Shown here: positions 50,299-58,073 of the stretch, one piece after another
How the letters are laid out: each line of letters opens with the position of its first letter
Numbering within the stretch: position 1 is the stretch's first letter
Origin: a virus
Reading direction: 5' to 3' (one strand)
DNA: 64,000 nucleotides
Virus record (IMG/VR): IMGVR_UViG_3300027741_000024
Location: 62,001-126,000 of that record
Program-made: the position numbers and the translations under genes
The notes under the pieces: model-generated
Database searches by the model: none
What the model was told of the DNA's origin: nothing
What the model saw: the letters and a program-made list of their open reading frames with translations, nothing else

Positions 50299-51291
50299 AT
50301 GATTAAAAAACAGCAAGTAAGATTGACCGATGAACGAACAGCATTCAAACCATTTGCCTATCCATGGGCATACAACGCATGGCTACAACATGAACAGTCA
50401 CACTGGATTCACACTGAAGTACCGATGCTTGAGGATGTTAAGGATTGGAAAAATAAACTTACGAAAGACGAAAAGAATTTTCTTACTCATGTATTCAGAT
50501 TTTTTACTCAGGGTGACATTGATGTTGCAGGTGGTTATGTTAATAATTATCTACCTTATTTCCCGCAACCTGAAGTAAGAATGATGTTGCTTGGTTTTGC
50601 TGCACGTGAGGCATTACACATTGCAGCATACTCACACTTGATTGAAACACTAGGTATGCCAGAAACAACCTACTCTGAGTTTATGGAGTATAAAGAAATG
50701 AAGGATAAACATGATTATGTTCTTAATATTAGCTCACAGAATAGCAATCGGTCTGCTACTGCTGCTCACATTGCAGTATTCTCTGCTTTCACCGAAGGGA
50801 TGCAACTATTCAGTTCCTTTATCATGTTACTTAACTTCCCTCGACATGGTAAGATGAAAGGTATGGGGCAAATCATCACGTGGTCAATCGTAGATGAAAC
50901 ACAACATGCTGAGTCGATGATAAAACTGTTCCGCACATACATCGAAGAGAATAAAGATATATGGAATGATGACCTCAAATCGAGAATCTATTCTATTGCA
51001 GAGAAGATGGTAGAACTAGAAGATAACTTTATTGATTTGGCATTTGCTACAGGTGGTATTGAAGGATTGTCTGCGGAAGATGTTAAGAAATATATTCGTT
51101 ATATTGCAGATCGTAGGTTGATCAGTCTTGGACTCAAAGGCATATTCAAGGTCAAAAAGAATCCTTTGCCTTGGGTAGAAGAAATGATTAATGCACCAAC
51201 TCATACAAACTTTTTTGAGAATAGGGCGACCGACTATTCAAAGGGTGCGTTGTCTGGTTCATGGGAAAATGTATGGAGTAAAGCAGCATAA
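50299..51291 (+). CDS. nrdB: Ribonucleotide reductase beta subunit NrdB
   Basis: 330 aa ferritin-like protein. Metal ligands are in REALHIAAYSH (ExxH), SAFTEGMQLFSSF and DETQHAESMIKLF (ExxH); tyrosyl radical region AAYSH. Class Ia-type small subunit that provides the radical to NrdA. ATG 50299 follows the previous stop by 1 base. Confidence 0.95.
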   Translation: MIKKQQVRLTDERTAFKPFAYPWAYNAWLQHEQSHWIHTEVPMLEDVKDWKNKLTKDEKNFLTHVFRFFTQGDIDVAGGYVNNYLPYFPQPEVRMMLLGFAAREALHIAAYSHLIETLGMPETTYSEFMEYKEMKDKHDYVLNISSQNSNRSATAAHIAVFSAFTEGMQLFSSFIMLLNFPRHGKMKGMGQIITWSIVDETQHAESMIKLFRTYIEENKDIWNDDLKSRIYSIAEKMVELEDNFIDLAFATGGIEGLSAEDVKKYIRYIADRRLISLGLKGIFKVKKNPLPWVEEMINAPTHTNFFENRATDYSKGALSGSWENVWSKAA

Positions 51292-51396
51292 TTGTTACAA
51301 TTCTGTTTCAATTCTTGTTTTTGATAGATATACTATCTAAACGAACAAATCGGTCACAATGATATGGTGACTCTGGAACCGTAACCAGAAAGAATA
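51292..51396 (+). other. Intergenic leader with three small inverted repeats
   Basis: AATTGT/ACAATT next to the nrdB stop, GATAG/CTATC (51323-51337), GTCAC/GTGAC (51353-51371) and TCTGG/CCAGA (51372-51389). No strong T tract. The last lies directly in front of the LpxH-like start. May structure the leader; no classical promoter seen. Confidence 0.45.
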
Positions 51397-52227
51397 ATGG
51401 ATAAAACCTACCGCACTATTTTTATATCAGATGTCCACCTTGGAACGAAAGATTGCAAGGCAGGACATCTGAATAATTTCCTCAAGCACAATACATGTGA
51501 AACATTATATCTTGTTGGCGATATAATTGATGCATGGAAAATCAAAGAAAACAAATGGCGTTGGAAGCAATCACATACAAATGTGGTGCGTAGAATCCTT
51601 GGTCACTCCAAACGTGGTACAAAAGTTGTTTATGTTCTGGGCAATCACGATGAATTTCTCAGACCTTATCTACATTATGGATTAGGTTTTGGTATGATAG
51701 AAATTACAAATCAATGCGAGCACATTGGTGCAGATGGTAAACATTATCTTGTTACGCATGGCGATCTATTTGATGGCATCACAAGATTAGCACCATGGTT
51801 GTCCATACTAGGAGACAAAGCATATGATTTCGTCCTTTCTCTCAATTCTAAATTCAATTGGATACGACATCGTTTTGGCTTTGGTTATTGGAGTTTGTCT
51901 CTATATCTTAAACAAAAGGTCAAACGAGCCGTAGATTTTATGTTTCACTTTGAAAAGAATCTTGCTGGTTACTGTAAGAAAAAAGGATATGATGGTGTGA
52001 TCTGTGGTCACATACACAAAGCAGAAATAAAAGAAATAGATGGCGTAACGTATATGAATGATGGTGATTGGGTTGAATCATGTACAGCATTGGTTGAGCA
52101 TCACGATGGCCGATGGGAAATAATCACATGGACAGAGGAGAACGATGATGTGGTTGATGATATTGATAGCAATCCACCTAAACGATTCAAACGACATTCC
52201 AGCAAGAATGACAATGGAGTTTCCTGA
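51397..52227 (+). CDS. LpxH-like UDP-2,3-diacylglucosamine diphosphatase family metallophosphoesterase (276 aa)
   Basis: Calcineurin-like motifs in order: FISDVHLGTKD (about 9-19), LVGDIIDAWK, VYVLGNHDEF, LVTHGDLFDGI and VICGHIHKAEI. The DVHLG/GDIIDxW/GNHD set belongs to the LpxH group (COG2908), which makes lipid X in lipid A synthesis. A phage copy may act on lipid A precursors or another pyrophosphate. Ends with an acidic-basic tail (EENDDVVDDIDSN). Likely acquired from a Gram-negative host. Confidence 0.85.
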   Translation: MDKTYRTIFISDVHLGTKDCKAGHLNNFLKHNTCETLYLVGDIIDAWKIKENKWRWKQSHTNVVRRILGHSKRGTKVVYVLGNHDEFLRPYLHYGLGFGMIEITNQCEHIGADGKHYLVTHGDLFDGITRLAPWLSILGDKAYDFVLSLNSKFNWIRHRFGFGYWSLSLYLKQKVKRAVDFMFHFEKNLAGYCKKKGYDGVICGHIHKAEIKEIDGVTYMNDGDWVESCTALVEHHDGRWEIITWTEENDDVVDDIDSNPPKRFKRHSSKNDNGVS

Positions 52228-52318
52228 TCAGAAATCTTGCGAACATGCAAAATCCACATTGTCATATTCAGTGAAGTTTAAGAGTTATAAAATAGAGGCA
52301 ATTTGCAAATCTAAATAG
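52208..52318 (+). CDS. Possible small ORF (36 aa)
   Basis: Overlaps the LpxH-like 3' end by 20 bases; two Cys (SCEHA, AICK) and SVKFKSYKIE. The pattern resembles small phage peptides, but length is marginal. Confidence 0.35.
   Translation: MTMEFPDQKSCEHAKSTLSYSVKFKSYKIEAICKSK
52310..52317 (+). promoter_or_regulatory. T4-like late promoter motif TCTAAATA
   Basis: 22 bases before the ATG at 52339, which has AGGGAGAG as ribosome site. Core TAAATA shared with the other late sites. Confidence 0.5.
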
Positions 52319-52338
52319 GCGTTTAAGGGAGAGATTCC

Positions 52339-52803
52339 ATGAAACGTCTATTGTTCTTTGTAATTGCAACACTCATGGCAGTGGCAGCACACGCAGAATC
52401 ATATCGTTTACCTTTTGTAGAATTACAAAACGGCGTAGTTAAAATTCCTTTTGTTGAAAATGAATGGGTTCTTGGAGCGAAAAGAGCCGATTGGTTGTTG
52501 TACCTAGAAAAAGGAATGTTCTCTAAACAAAATCAACCAATGTATGAATTTCATGCTGTTACATTATACAAAAAACCACATCATAATGATGCGATTGATA
52601 CCGATATAAGCAAGATATATACATACGGAGTTTTGAACTGTCAGGAAGCAAATTTGTATATTTTGTTTGAATGGTATGTGGATGTAGATGAAAACATGGT
52701 ATTCAAAGGTTCACATGAATATGGCGCATATACAGTTGAAATGCTGACGCCGACAACCGCAAGAAATGATGTTTATAACCAAATATGTAAGGATTCAGTA
52801 TGA
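52339..52803 (+). CDS. Secreted protein of unknown function (154 aa)
   Basis: Signal peptide with hydrophobic core LLFFVIATLMAVA and AHA/E cleavage (about 20). The mature part is beta-rich with two Cys (NCQEA, QICKD). Overlaps the secreted nuclease gene by ATGA, so the two probably act together outside the cytoplasm. It might be an inhibitor or accessory subunit; function unknown. Confidence 0.65.
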   Translation: MKRLLFFVIATLMAVAAHAESYRLPFVELQNGVVKIPFVENEWVLGAKRADWLLYLEKGMFSKQNQPMYEFHAVTLYKKPHHNDAIDTDISKIYTYGVLNCQEANLYILFEWYVDVDENMVFKGSHEYGAYTVEMLTPTTARNDVYNQICKDSV

Positions 52804-53618
52804 AAAAGATTATCAGTTTAGTTTTATTATTCGTAGCGCAGCATGTATTAGCATGGGATCAAAAACCACCACTACCAATTGACCAGTGTGCAGTTCATGC
52901 ACCATATGGTATTCCAACAGTAAATAAACCAGATGCAACAGTAATTTGTCGGAGTGGTTATGTTACAATGCATGACAACGTAGCAAAAATCCCAGTGTGG
53001 TCATCCTATTCAATTGATGCAACAACTGGTCTTGGTTGTGTGGCACGAACAAATGCATTTGTTGCAGATAATTCATTGCCATTAGGTAAGAAGGCATCAC
53101 CAACTGATTATGCTGGTACTGGATACGATCAAGGACATTTGGTGCCTGATGGTGATCAATCATATAATCAGCAAGTAGAATGGGAATCTTTTCTCATGTC
53201 CAACATGTCACCACAATTGCCTAATCTTAATCGTGGTGTATGGAAACAATTAGAATCAAATGTTCGTGCATGGGCAGTTCAACGCAATCATAAACTCATT
53301 GTAATACCAGGAGACATTTATGATACTGCTTCAGCTAAAAAGATTGGTAAGAATAATGTAGTTGTACCTTCGGCTCTATTTAAAATTGTGATTGACACGC
53401 AAACAAATGAAGCACTAGCATTCATCTATGAGCATAAAGAATCACAACCGACTGATATTACATTAGGTCAAGTATCTATTGCAGAAGTAGAGAAGCGCAC
53501 AGGTATTACATTTCCTATGCCTAAAGGTATAGATAAGAATGCTAAACCAAAAATCTGGACTGCCGACTTAGGTGCATTAGGCAAATCCAAGAAAGCAAAG
53601 TGTGGCAAAGATGATTAG
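52800..53618 (+). CDS. Secreted non-specific DNA/RNA endonuclease (NucA-like)
   Basis: Signal peptide (SLVLLFVAQHVLA/W, about 18). 272 aa with the DNA/RNA non-specific endonuclease (beta-beta-alpha-metal) motif: GYDQGHLVPDGDQ (general-base His; DRGH-type with Q for R) and NMSPQLPNLNRGVW, where the metal-binding Asn sits. Periplasmic or exported. It may destroy incoming or released DNA. Upstream overlap with another secreted protein. Confidence 0.88.
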   Translation: MKKIISLVLLFVAQHVLAWDQKPPLPIDQCAVHAPYGIPTVNKPDATVICRSGYVTMHDNVAKIPVWSSYSIDATTGLGCVARTNAFVADNSLPLGKKASPTDYAGTGYDQGHLVPDGDQSYNQQVEWESFLMSNMSPQLPNLNRGVWKQLESNVRAWAVQRNHKLIVIPGDIYDTASAKKIGKNNVVVPSALFKIVIDTQTNEALAFIYEHKESQPTDITLGQVSIAEVEKRTGITFPMPKGIDKNAKPKIWTADLGALGKSKKAKCGKDD

Positions 53619-53778
53619 ACTTCAGCACGAATGTTCCGCATGTGGTACAGATTTTACGATTCAATATGATGAGATGAATACTGAATCGGATCCAGCACAT
53701 TGTCCATTTTGTGGTGAATTCTTAGTATTAGATCCAGATGATTTTGGTGATATTGAAGATGATGAGGATGATGAATAA
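53611..53778 (+). CDS. Small zinc-ribbon protein (55 aa)
   Basis: CSAC and CPFC pairs (about 8-11 and 31-34) form a zinc ribbon; the tail is almost all Asp/Glu (DDFGDIEDDEDDE). Known as a conserved small protein in marine T4-like phages (recalled). Possibly RNA polymerase- or DNA-mimic-related; not proven. Confidence 0.7.
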   Translation: MIRLQHECSACGTDFTIQYDEMNTESDPAHCPFCGEFLVLDPDDFGDIEDDEDDE

Positions 53779-53780
53779 TT

Positions 53781-54197
53781 ATGAAATGGTTATTATGTGA
53801 CAGTGAATATATTGATGATGGGTTGAATTTTGGTTTTGTGTACATGATAGAAAACACCATCACAGGACGAAAATATATTGGAAGAAAGTATTTTACCGCA
53901 GCTGCGTATAAACAAGTTAATGGTAAAAGAAAAAAGATCCGAAAACCTTCTGACTGGCAAACATATTATGGTTCTAATGAAACACTCAAAGAGGATGTCT
54001 CAATCTTAGGTGAGGATAAGTTCGTAAGGACTATCCTTCACCTCTGTAAGACTAAATCGGAAGCATCATATCTTGAAACAAAAGAGATATTTGCCAGAGA
54101 TGCTCTATTATCTCCACAATATTATAATGATTGGTGCCAATGCAAGATACGCCGTGCCCATTTGACCAATCTCCAAATATCAGATATCACTAAATAA
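53781..54197 (+). CDS. GIY-YIG-type nuclease-like protein (138 aa)
   Basis: FGFVYMIENTITGRKYIGRKYF (about 17-37) is the GIY-YIG core in its GFVY...KYIG form with the Arg. A catalytic Glu may be in the ETKEIFARD segment. Such proteins occur in T4-like phages as free-standing nucleases. Start coupled to the previous stop (2-base gap). Confidence 0.75.
   Translation: MKWLLCDSEYIDDGLNFGFVYMIENTITGRKYIGRKYFTAAAYKQVNGKRKKIRKPSDWQTYYGSNETLKEDVSILGEDKFVRTILHLCKTKSEASYLETKEIFARDALLSPQYYNDWCQCKIRRAHLTNLQISDITK
54189..54196 (+). promoter_or_regulatory. T4-like late promoter motif ACTAAATA (weak)
   Basis: At the end of the GIY-YIG gene, 54 bases before the ATG at 54251; an AT-rich TATAAT element (54226-54231) lies between. 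Confidence 0.35.
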
Positions 54198-54250
54198 AAT
54201 ACTGCAACGCAACATTTCTCTACTATATAATATCATAGGAGGGTTGCACA

Positions 54251-54397
54251 ATGTTAAACAAACTGATACAATGGTTCATAAGACCACAAATAACCGAAAT
54301 AGAACAATATATTTCGGCACACAATCCAAAGAATACAGCGGACGTGGAAATGTTAATTAATGAATTCAACTACAAAAGGAAACTACAATGTTTTTAA
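54251..54397 (+). CDS. Small protein, unknown (48 aa)
   Basis: AGGAGG ribosome site. RPQITEIEQYISAHNPKNTA with EFNYKRK resembles a conserved small phage protein type in which RP...LE.YI...NP..TADVE is kept (recalled). Function unknown. Confidence 0.6.
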   Translation: MLNKLIQWFIRPQITEIEQYISAHNPKNTADVEMLINEFNYKRKLQCF

Positions 54398-54642
54398 ATC
54401 AACCACAATTTCCAGTGTTTTATACTTTTAATGATCTTAACCGCAAGGCAGAGGAAGCAGCCGTGAAAACTATTGACTTTAACAAGCAATTCATAGATAA
54501 TACTCTAGCGTATTTTGATTCTATCACAGATAATCAGTTTACTACATACACAAAGAAGATGGTAACTTTTAATCAGAATACGGCAGAAGATGCAAAGAAA
54601 ATCCTCAAAAGTGAGTCAACCAAAACTAAGGCTGGAAATTGA
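54388..54642 (+). CDS. Phasin-like helical protein (84 aa)
   Basis: Overlaps the preceding gene by 10 bases. Almost wholly helical with an amphipathic pattern and QFTTYTKKMVTFNQ, reminiscent of phasins, which coat polyhydroxyalkanoate granules. Assignment is tentative. Confidence 0.4.
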   Translation: MFLNQPQFPVFYTFNDLNRKAEEAAVKTIDFNKQFIDNTLAYFDSITDNQFTTYTKKMVTFNQNTAEDAKKILKSESTKTKAGN

Positions 54643-54850
54643 ATCTAAGACTAAATTTTGGTACCCAGTGAGTCGCAATGGGTGGTGGATTAAGTTCTCC
54701 ACCTATCGTGACCACTACATTTTATTAATGATAGTTTCCAAATATACCGCACAAACAATTATTAGATATTATGAGAATGAAGATGAGGCTGTAACATTTA
54801 TCAACTTTATTACCACATGTAACGCACAAGACGTACTTGAATCAATCTAG
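54590..54850 (+). CDS. Unknown protein (86 aa)
   Basis: Overlaps the phasin-like gene by 53 bases from ATG 54590; GTG 54611 is an alternative start. Aromatic-rich beta protein: KFWYPVSRNGWWIKFSTYRD and RYYENEDEAVTFINFI. Looks like a real folded domain of unknown role. Confidence 0.6.
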   Translation: MQRKSSKVSQPKLRLEIESKTKFWYPVSRNGWWIKFSTYRDHYILLMIVSKYTAQTIIRYYENEDEAVTFINFITTCNAQDVLESI

Positions 54851-54920
54851 GAGTTATTATGAATTTTGTGGACAAACTGGTCAACACCCAGCGAATATTT
54901 TGAATGATAGCTTCTAATAT

Positions 54921-55235
54921 ATGCCTGTTCAAAAAACTTGCCCAACATGTAACATAACTCACACTAAACGTGGACCGTATTGTTCACGTTCATGTGGTAA
55001 CATTAGGGTACACAGTGAAGAAGATAAGGCCATACGTTCACAAAAACTCACCGAGTATCATCAAACACCAGAAGGTGCAGCAACACGTGAGAAATCATCC
55101 CGTATTATGACGGCCAAAAGAAAAGGTGAAGATTGGGAAGAAATCAGTTCGGATGAATTTGCGGTAAATATTCCAGATGTTACCGATTATGTGGCAGACT
55201 ATGATAATACATGGGAACGTGCCGAAAAATGGTGA
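54921..55235 (+). CDS. Zinc-binding protein, NUMOD/HNH-like fragment (104 aa)
   Basis: CPTCNITHTKRGPYCSRSCG gives four or five Cys (treble-clef type) at about 7-26; then a basic helix with KLTEYHQTPEGAATREKSSR and an acidic tail. Resembles the finger region of phage HNH/homing-type proteins, without an HNH core. A DNA-binding role is inferred. Confidence 0.6.
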   Translation: MPVQKTCPTCNITHTKRGPYCSRSCGNIRVHSEEDKAIRSQKLTEYHQTPEGAATREKSSRIMTAKRKGEDWEEISSDEFAVNIPDVTDYVADYDNTWERAEKW

Positions 55236-55236
55236 C

Positions 55237-55265
55237 TTGACAATCCAAATATTGTATCATATAAT
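55237..55265 (+). promoter_or_regulatory. sigma70 consensus promoter P6 (TTGACA-N17-TATAAT)
   Basis: -35 (55237-55242) and -10 (55260-55265), both perfect. Only 3 bases separate the -10 from ATG 55269, so a transcript from it would start within or after that codon. Confidence 0.75.
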
Positions 55266-55268
55266 AAA

Positions 55269-55475
55269 ATGACAGACGATTCAGAAGATGAACTTAGCAT
55301 TCTTGAAAAGATTGATGCTGCAATAGAGTTCTTTACCCATGTAAAACAATTCAAAACATTGTGTTACATACTTAAAGAAATAAGGCAAGAACTTTTAGAG
55401 TCGTATGGTGAAACTGAATACTATGAAGAGCTCTGCGAAGGGTATGAAAAAATGATTCAAGATTTAATAAAGTAA
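55269..55475 (+). CDS. Small acidic protein (68 aa)
   Basis: Acidic helical protein (LSILEKIDAAIEFFTHVKQF, YGETEYYEELCEGYEKM). No ribosome site; the upstream promoter overlaps its start, so it may be leaderless or translated from read-through mRNA. Function unknown. Confidence 0.55.
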   Translation: MTDDSEDELSILEKIDAAIEFFTHVKQFKTLCYILKEIRQELLESYGETEYYEELCEGYEKMIQDLIK

Positions 55476-55479
55476 TCTT

Positions 55480-56394
55480 ATGAACATAAAAGAAAAACTG
55501 CTGGACATACAATACGCCATAGAAAATTGGTACAATGCAAGACAAATGACCGTTGTTGAGATGCTGGTCTTTGTTTTTTTATTAGGTTTATTACTTGTTG
55601 GTTCAGTAGAAGCCAAAACAATAAAACATAAACATAATATTCCAACTAATACTATGTCTATCATTCATGTGGATTTAAAACAAGATATTATTATCAAAGG
55701 CCAGAATATTGATCAGGTTCGTGCATTGGCAAGCATCACCAAACTAATGACGGCAATTGTGGCACTGGATTATACCACAGATATGGACAAAGTATTGACA
55801 CTGAGCAACAAAGCAGGTTCTAAATTACCTCATCGTGAATATACCCGTGATGAATTATTTCACGCTATGTTGATCAAATCGGATAACGCAGCAACAGAAA
55901 CAATAGCAGCAGATTATCCAGGTGGTCGTGAGAAGTTCATAACTGATATGAACATTCGTGCTATGATGATGGGATTAAAGAATACGCATTTTAATGATCC
56001 TACGGGTCTGAGTAACGGTAATGTAAGCACAGCAGAGGATGTATCGCATCTAGTGGCAGGTGCAGCATTCTATCCAATGATTAGAAATATATCTACAAAA
56101 AAAGAATCCACTATTCTATTTCAAGTCAAACACAAAAATAGGTCAGTTGTAATCAATAATACAAACAAAGTCCTATTGCATGAGTTTGATTCTATACGGT
56201 TAAGTAAAACAGGTTTCACTAATCCAGCAGGATTTTGTGTTGCCATACTAGTAGAACATTCAGTAAAGAATGAAATGCATCATCGGGTAATAGTGATCAT
56301 GGGTGCTAAGAATACCACTCAAAGAGTTGACATAGTAAAACGAATGATGTATCATGTAACGTATGGAGGCACAGAGTATGACGAAAGAGTTTGA
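55480..56394 (+). CDS. D-alanyl-D-alanine carboxypeptidase/endopeptidase, PBP7-like (S11 family)
   Basis: 304 aa. Signal anchor at about 25-45 (VEMLVFVFLLGLLLVGSV), then penicillin-binding motifs: ASITKLMTAI (SxxK), KSDNAA (SxN) and RLSKTGFTNPAG (KTG). SITKLMTA matches the endopeptidase group. It acts in the periplasm on peptidoglycan cross-links. Unusual in a phage; it could loosen the wall or help lysis or entry. Overlaps the next gene. Confidence 0.88.
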   Translation: MNIKEKLLDIQYAIENWYNARQMTVVEMLVFVFLLGLLLVGSVEAKTIKHKHNIPTNTMSIIHVDLKQDIIIKGQNIDQVRALASITKLMTAIVALDYTTDMDKVLTLSNKAGSKLPHREYTRDELFHAMLIKSDNAATETIAADYPGGREKFITDMNIRAMMMGLKNTHFNDPTGLSNGNVSTAEDVSHLVAGAAFYPMIRNISTKKESTILFQVKHKNRSVVINNTNKVLLHEFDSIRLSKTGFTNPAGFCVAILVEHSVKNEMHHRVIVIMGAKNTTQRVDIVKRMMYHVTYGGTEYDERV

Positions 56395-56590
56395 TAAGAT
56401 TATGGATCGCATCAAGAATCTTACTGAGTATGAGGTAATGGTGCCATTTCCTAAAGAGTTTGAGTTTGGTGGTCCTGTACCGTATGATATGAGTATATCT
56501 GGTGATAAAGCATTTGTAAAAGTTATTGCAGAATCAATAGAAGAGGCAACGTTTAAAGCAAATGAATATTTTGAAAGCAAATACAAATAA
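56378..56590 (+). CDS. Unknown small protein (70 aa)
   Basis: Start ATG 56378 with GGAGG at 56365-56369. Contains EYEVMVPFPKEFEFGGPV and a helix IAESIEEATFKANEYFESKY. Conserved-looking but unknown. Confidence 0.65.
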   Translation: MTKEFDKIMDRIKNLTEYEVMVPFPKEFEFGGPVPYDMSISGDKAFVKVIAESIEEATFKANEYFESKYK

Positions 56591-56732
56591 ACCTTGGATG
56601 TCCAATGAGTATGAAACACCCATTCCTGAGAACGAGGAAATGTGGTCGCAACGGATAATTGATGAAGTTATAGAAGATTTGTTTAATGAAATGGATGAGG
56701 AAAATAATGGCAACAAAAAAGAAAAAGATTGA
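56562..56732 (+). CDS. Small acidic protein (56 aa)
   Basis: Overlaps both neighbours (29 and 26 bases). Acidic: EYETPIPENEEMWSQ then EVIEDLFNEMDEENN. Coding status moderately likely because overlaps are typical here. Confidence 0.45.
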   Translation: MNILKANTNKPWMSNEYETPIPENEEMWSQRIIDEVIEDLFNEMDEENNGNKKEKD

Positions 56733-57462
56733 CAAATTAATTGAAGTACCAAAAAATAGTACCATCACAGTGTATCCGGAACCAATTATTAATCAGGTAT
56801 TTCCTACGCCAGTATCTTTCAGCAAATTACATCGTAAATTTACTGATGATGAAATTGCTTTCATTCAAAAATGTTCACAGAATGTAACAAAAAATACTGG
56901 CAATACTACTAGCGTAGATCGATACGTGCTGGAAGATCCTGTAATGTCGGGAATAAAATCATTCATTCAATTCTATGTGAATCATTATATGACCAACATA
57001 GAATCGCCATATAATCCTGTTGAAGCATATATTACACAATCATGGTTGAACTATACAAAACCAGGTGAGTTTCATCATAAGCATGAGCATCCGAATAGTT
57101 ATATTTCAGGTGTATTGTATATCAATGCTGATCCAGAGAAAGATAAAATCTATTTCTACAAGAGTGGATACAAACGCATTTCATTACCCACAAATAATTT
57201 TAATCCATTCAATTCTGACTCATGGTGGTTCTCTGTTGGTACATGTGATATGGTACTATTTCCTTCATATCTAACCCATATGGTAGAACAAACAGAAAGT
57301 GCCGACACCAGAATCAGTCTATCATTCAATACATTCCTCAAAGGTTATATTGGTGAAGAGAATAGTTTAACATCATTACATACCGGTCAACCTGTTGATA
57401 CTTCACAATGGCGTAAGACCGAAGTTGATAAACCAAGAGATGGATTAGGTGGTTCAATCTAA
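56707..57462 (+). CDS. 2OG-Fe(II) oxygenase, TIGR02466-like (251 aa), copy 4
   Basis: Start at ATG 56707 with GAGGA. Catalytic core: LNYTKPGEFHHKHEHPN (first Fe ligands), YISGVLYINAD, VLFPSYLTHMVEQ (distal His) and RISLSFNTF (2OG Arg). This matches the TIGR02466/DUF6-type family of putative 2OG oxygenases seen in marine phages. The tRNA gene starts right after the stop. Confidence 0.82.
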   Translation: MATKKKKIDKLIEVPKNSTITVYPEPIINQVFPTPVSFSKLHRKFTDDEIAFIQKCSQNVTKNTGNTTSVDRYVLEDPVMSGIKSFIQFYVNHYMTNIESPYNPVEAYITQSWLNYTKPGEFHHKHEHPNSYISGVLYINADPEKDKIYFYKSGYKRISLPTNNFNPFNSDSWWFSVGTCDMVLFPSYLTHMVEQTESADTRISLSFNTFLKGYIGEENSLTSLHTGQPVDTSQWRKTEVDKPRDGLGGSI

Positions 57463-57537
57463 CTGGCGTTAGTATAATGGATAATACAGAGGATTTCTAC
57501 TCCTTTAATGTGGGTTCGATTCCTACACGCCGGACCA
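57463..57537 (+). tRNA. trnR: tRNA-Arg (anticodon UCU)
   Basis: 75 bases including encoded CCA. Acceptor CTGGCGT/ACGCCGG, D stem GTAT/ATAC, anticodon stem GAGGA/TCCTT with loop TTTCTAC (anticodon TCT), T arm GTGGG-TTCGATT-CCTAC, discriminator A. It reads AGA and AGG, codons enriched in the two inserted restriction-modification-like genes. Confidence 0.93.
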
Positions 57538-57556
57538 AATATATTATAGGGTTATA

Positions 57557-57958
57557 ATGGCTAAAAATTCAATATTCTCAGTACCATCAAATTCAACAGG
57601 AATTTATAGTATACCAGTTGGTGTTGGTGGCGGTGGTGGTACCAGTATGGGTGATTTAAATAGAATACCACCATATATGATTCAAGATGTTGTTGACCAT
57701 CAAATTACAGGTCAAACATTATATGTTGAGCACACATATACAGGAGATGTTGGTGATGGTCGTTATACAGAGGATAACATAAAACAATTATTGATGGATA
57801 AATTGGTAGTTGAAATGTACAAAGCAAATCACATAGAGTTCACACGTATGGAAAGGCATGAAACAAATGAGATGGTATTTCGTGCTAGAATTCATGTGGT
57901 GCCAGATACCCAAGTCCGTATTATTAGGGAGATAAAAGATGCAAGAAAAACAACGTAA
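57557..57958 (+). CDS. Unknown protein with Gly-rich N-terminus (133 aa)
   Basis: Region VGVGGGGGTSMGD near 22-34; C-terminal beta/alpha part with VVEMYKANHIEFTRMERHE. Could be a structural or tail-associated protein. No family recognised. Confidence 0.65.
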   Translation: MAKNSIFSVPSNSTGIYSIPVGVGGGGGTSMGDLNRIPPYMIQDVVDHQITGQTLYVEHTYTGDVGDGRYTEDNIKQLLMDKLVVEMYKANHIEFTRMERHETNEMVFRARIHVVPDTQVRIIREIKDARKTT

Positions 57959-57996
57959 ATCACTATGGAGGAAGCGAAAGTTTCCAAATAGATAAC

Positions 57997-58025
57997 AAAA
58001 AACGACACTCCGGTGTCGTTTTTTT
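57997..58025 (+). terminator. Strong intrinsic terminator
   Basis: ACGACAC (58002-58008), loop TCCG, GTGTCGT (58013-58019), flanked by A's and a seven-T run. It ends the late region before the early small-gene region. Confidence 0.93.
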
Positions 58026-58044
58026 ACAACAATGCCACTATTTC

Positions 58045-58073
58045 TTGACAATCTTGCCGATATCTGTCATAAT
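58045..58073 (+). promoter_or_regulatory. sigma70 promoter P7 (TTGACA-N17-CATAAT)
   Basis: -35 58045-58050, -10 58068-58073, 36 bases before the ATG at 58110. TGACA and TGTCA form short arms at the spacer ends, as in P3. Opens the small early-gene region after the terminator. Confidence 0.85.

Noticed and set aside
54859-54906. Short frame with AGGAG site (14 codons)
   Set aside because: Too short to support as a gene despite the ribosome site.
57939-57995. 18-codon basic peptide frame before the terminator
   Set aside because: Only overlaps the end of the preceding gene; composition alone is not enough evidence.
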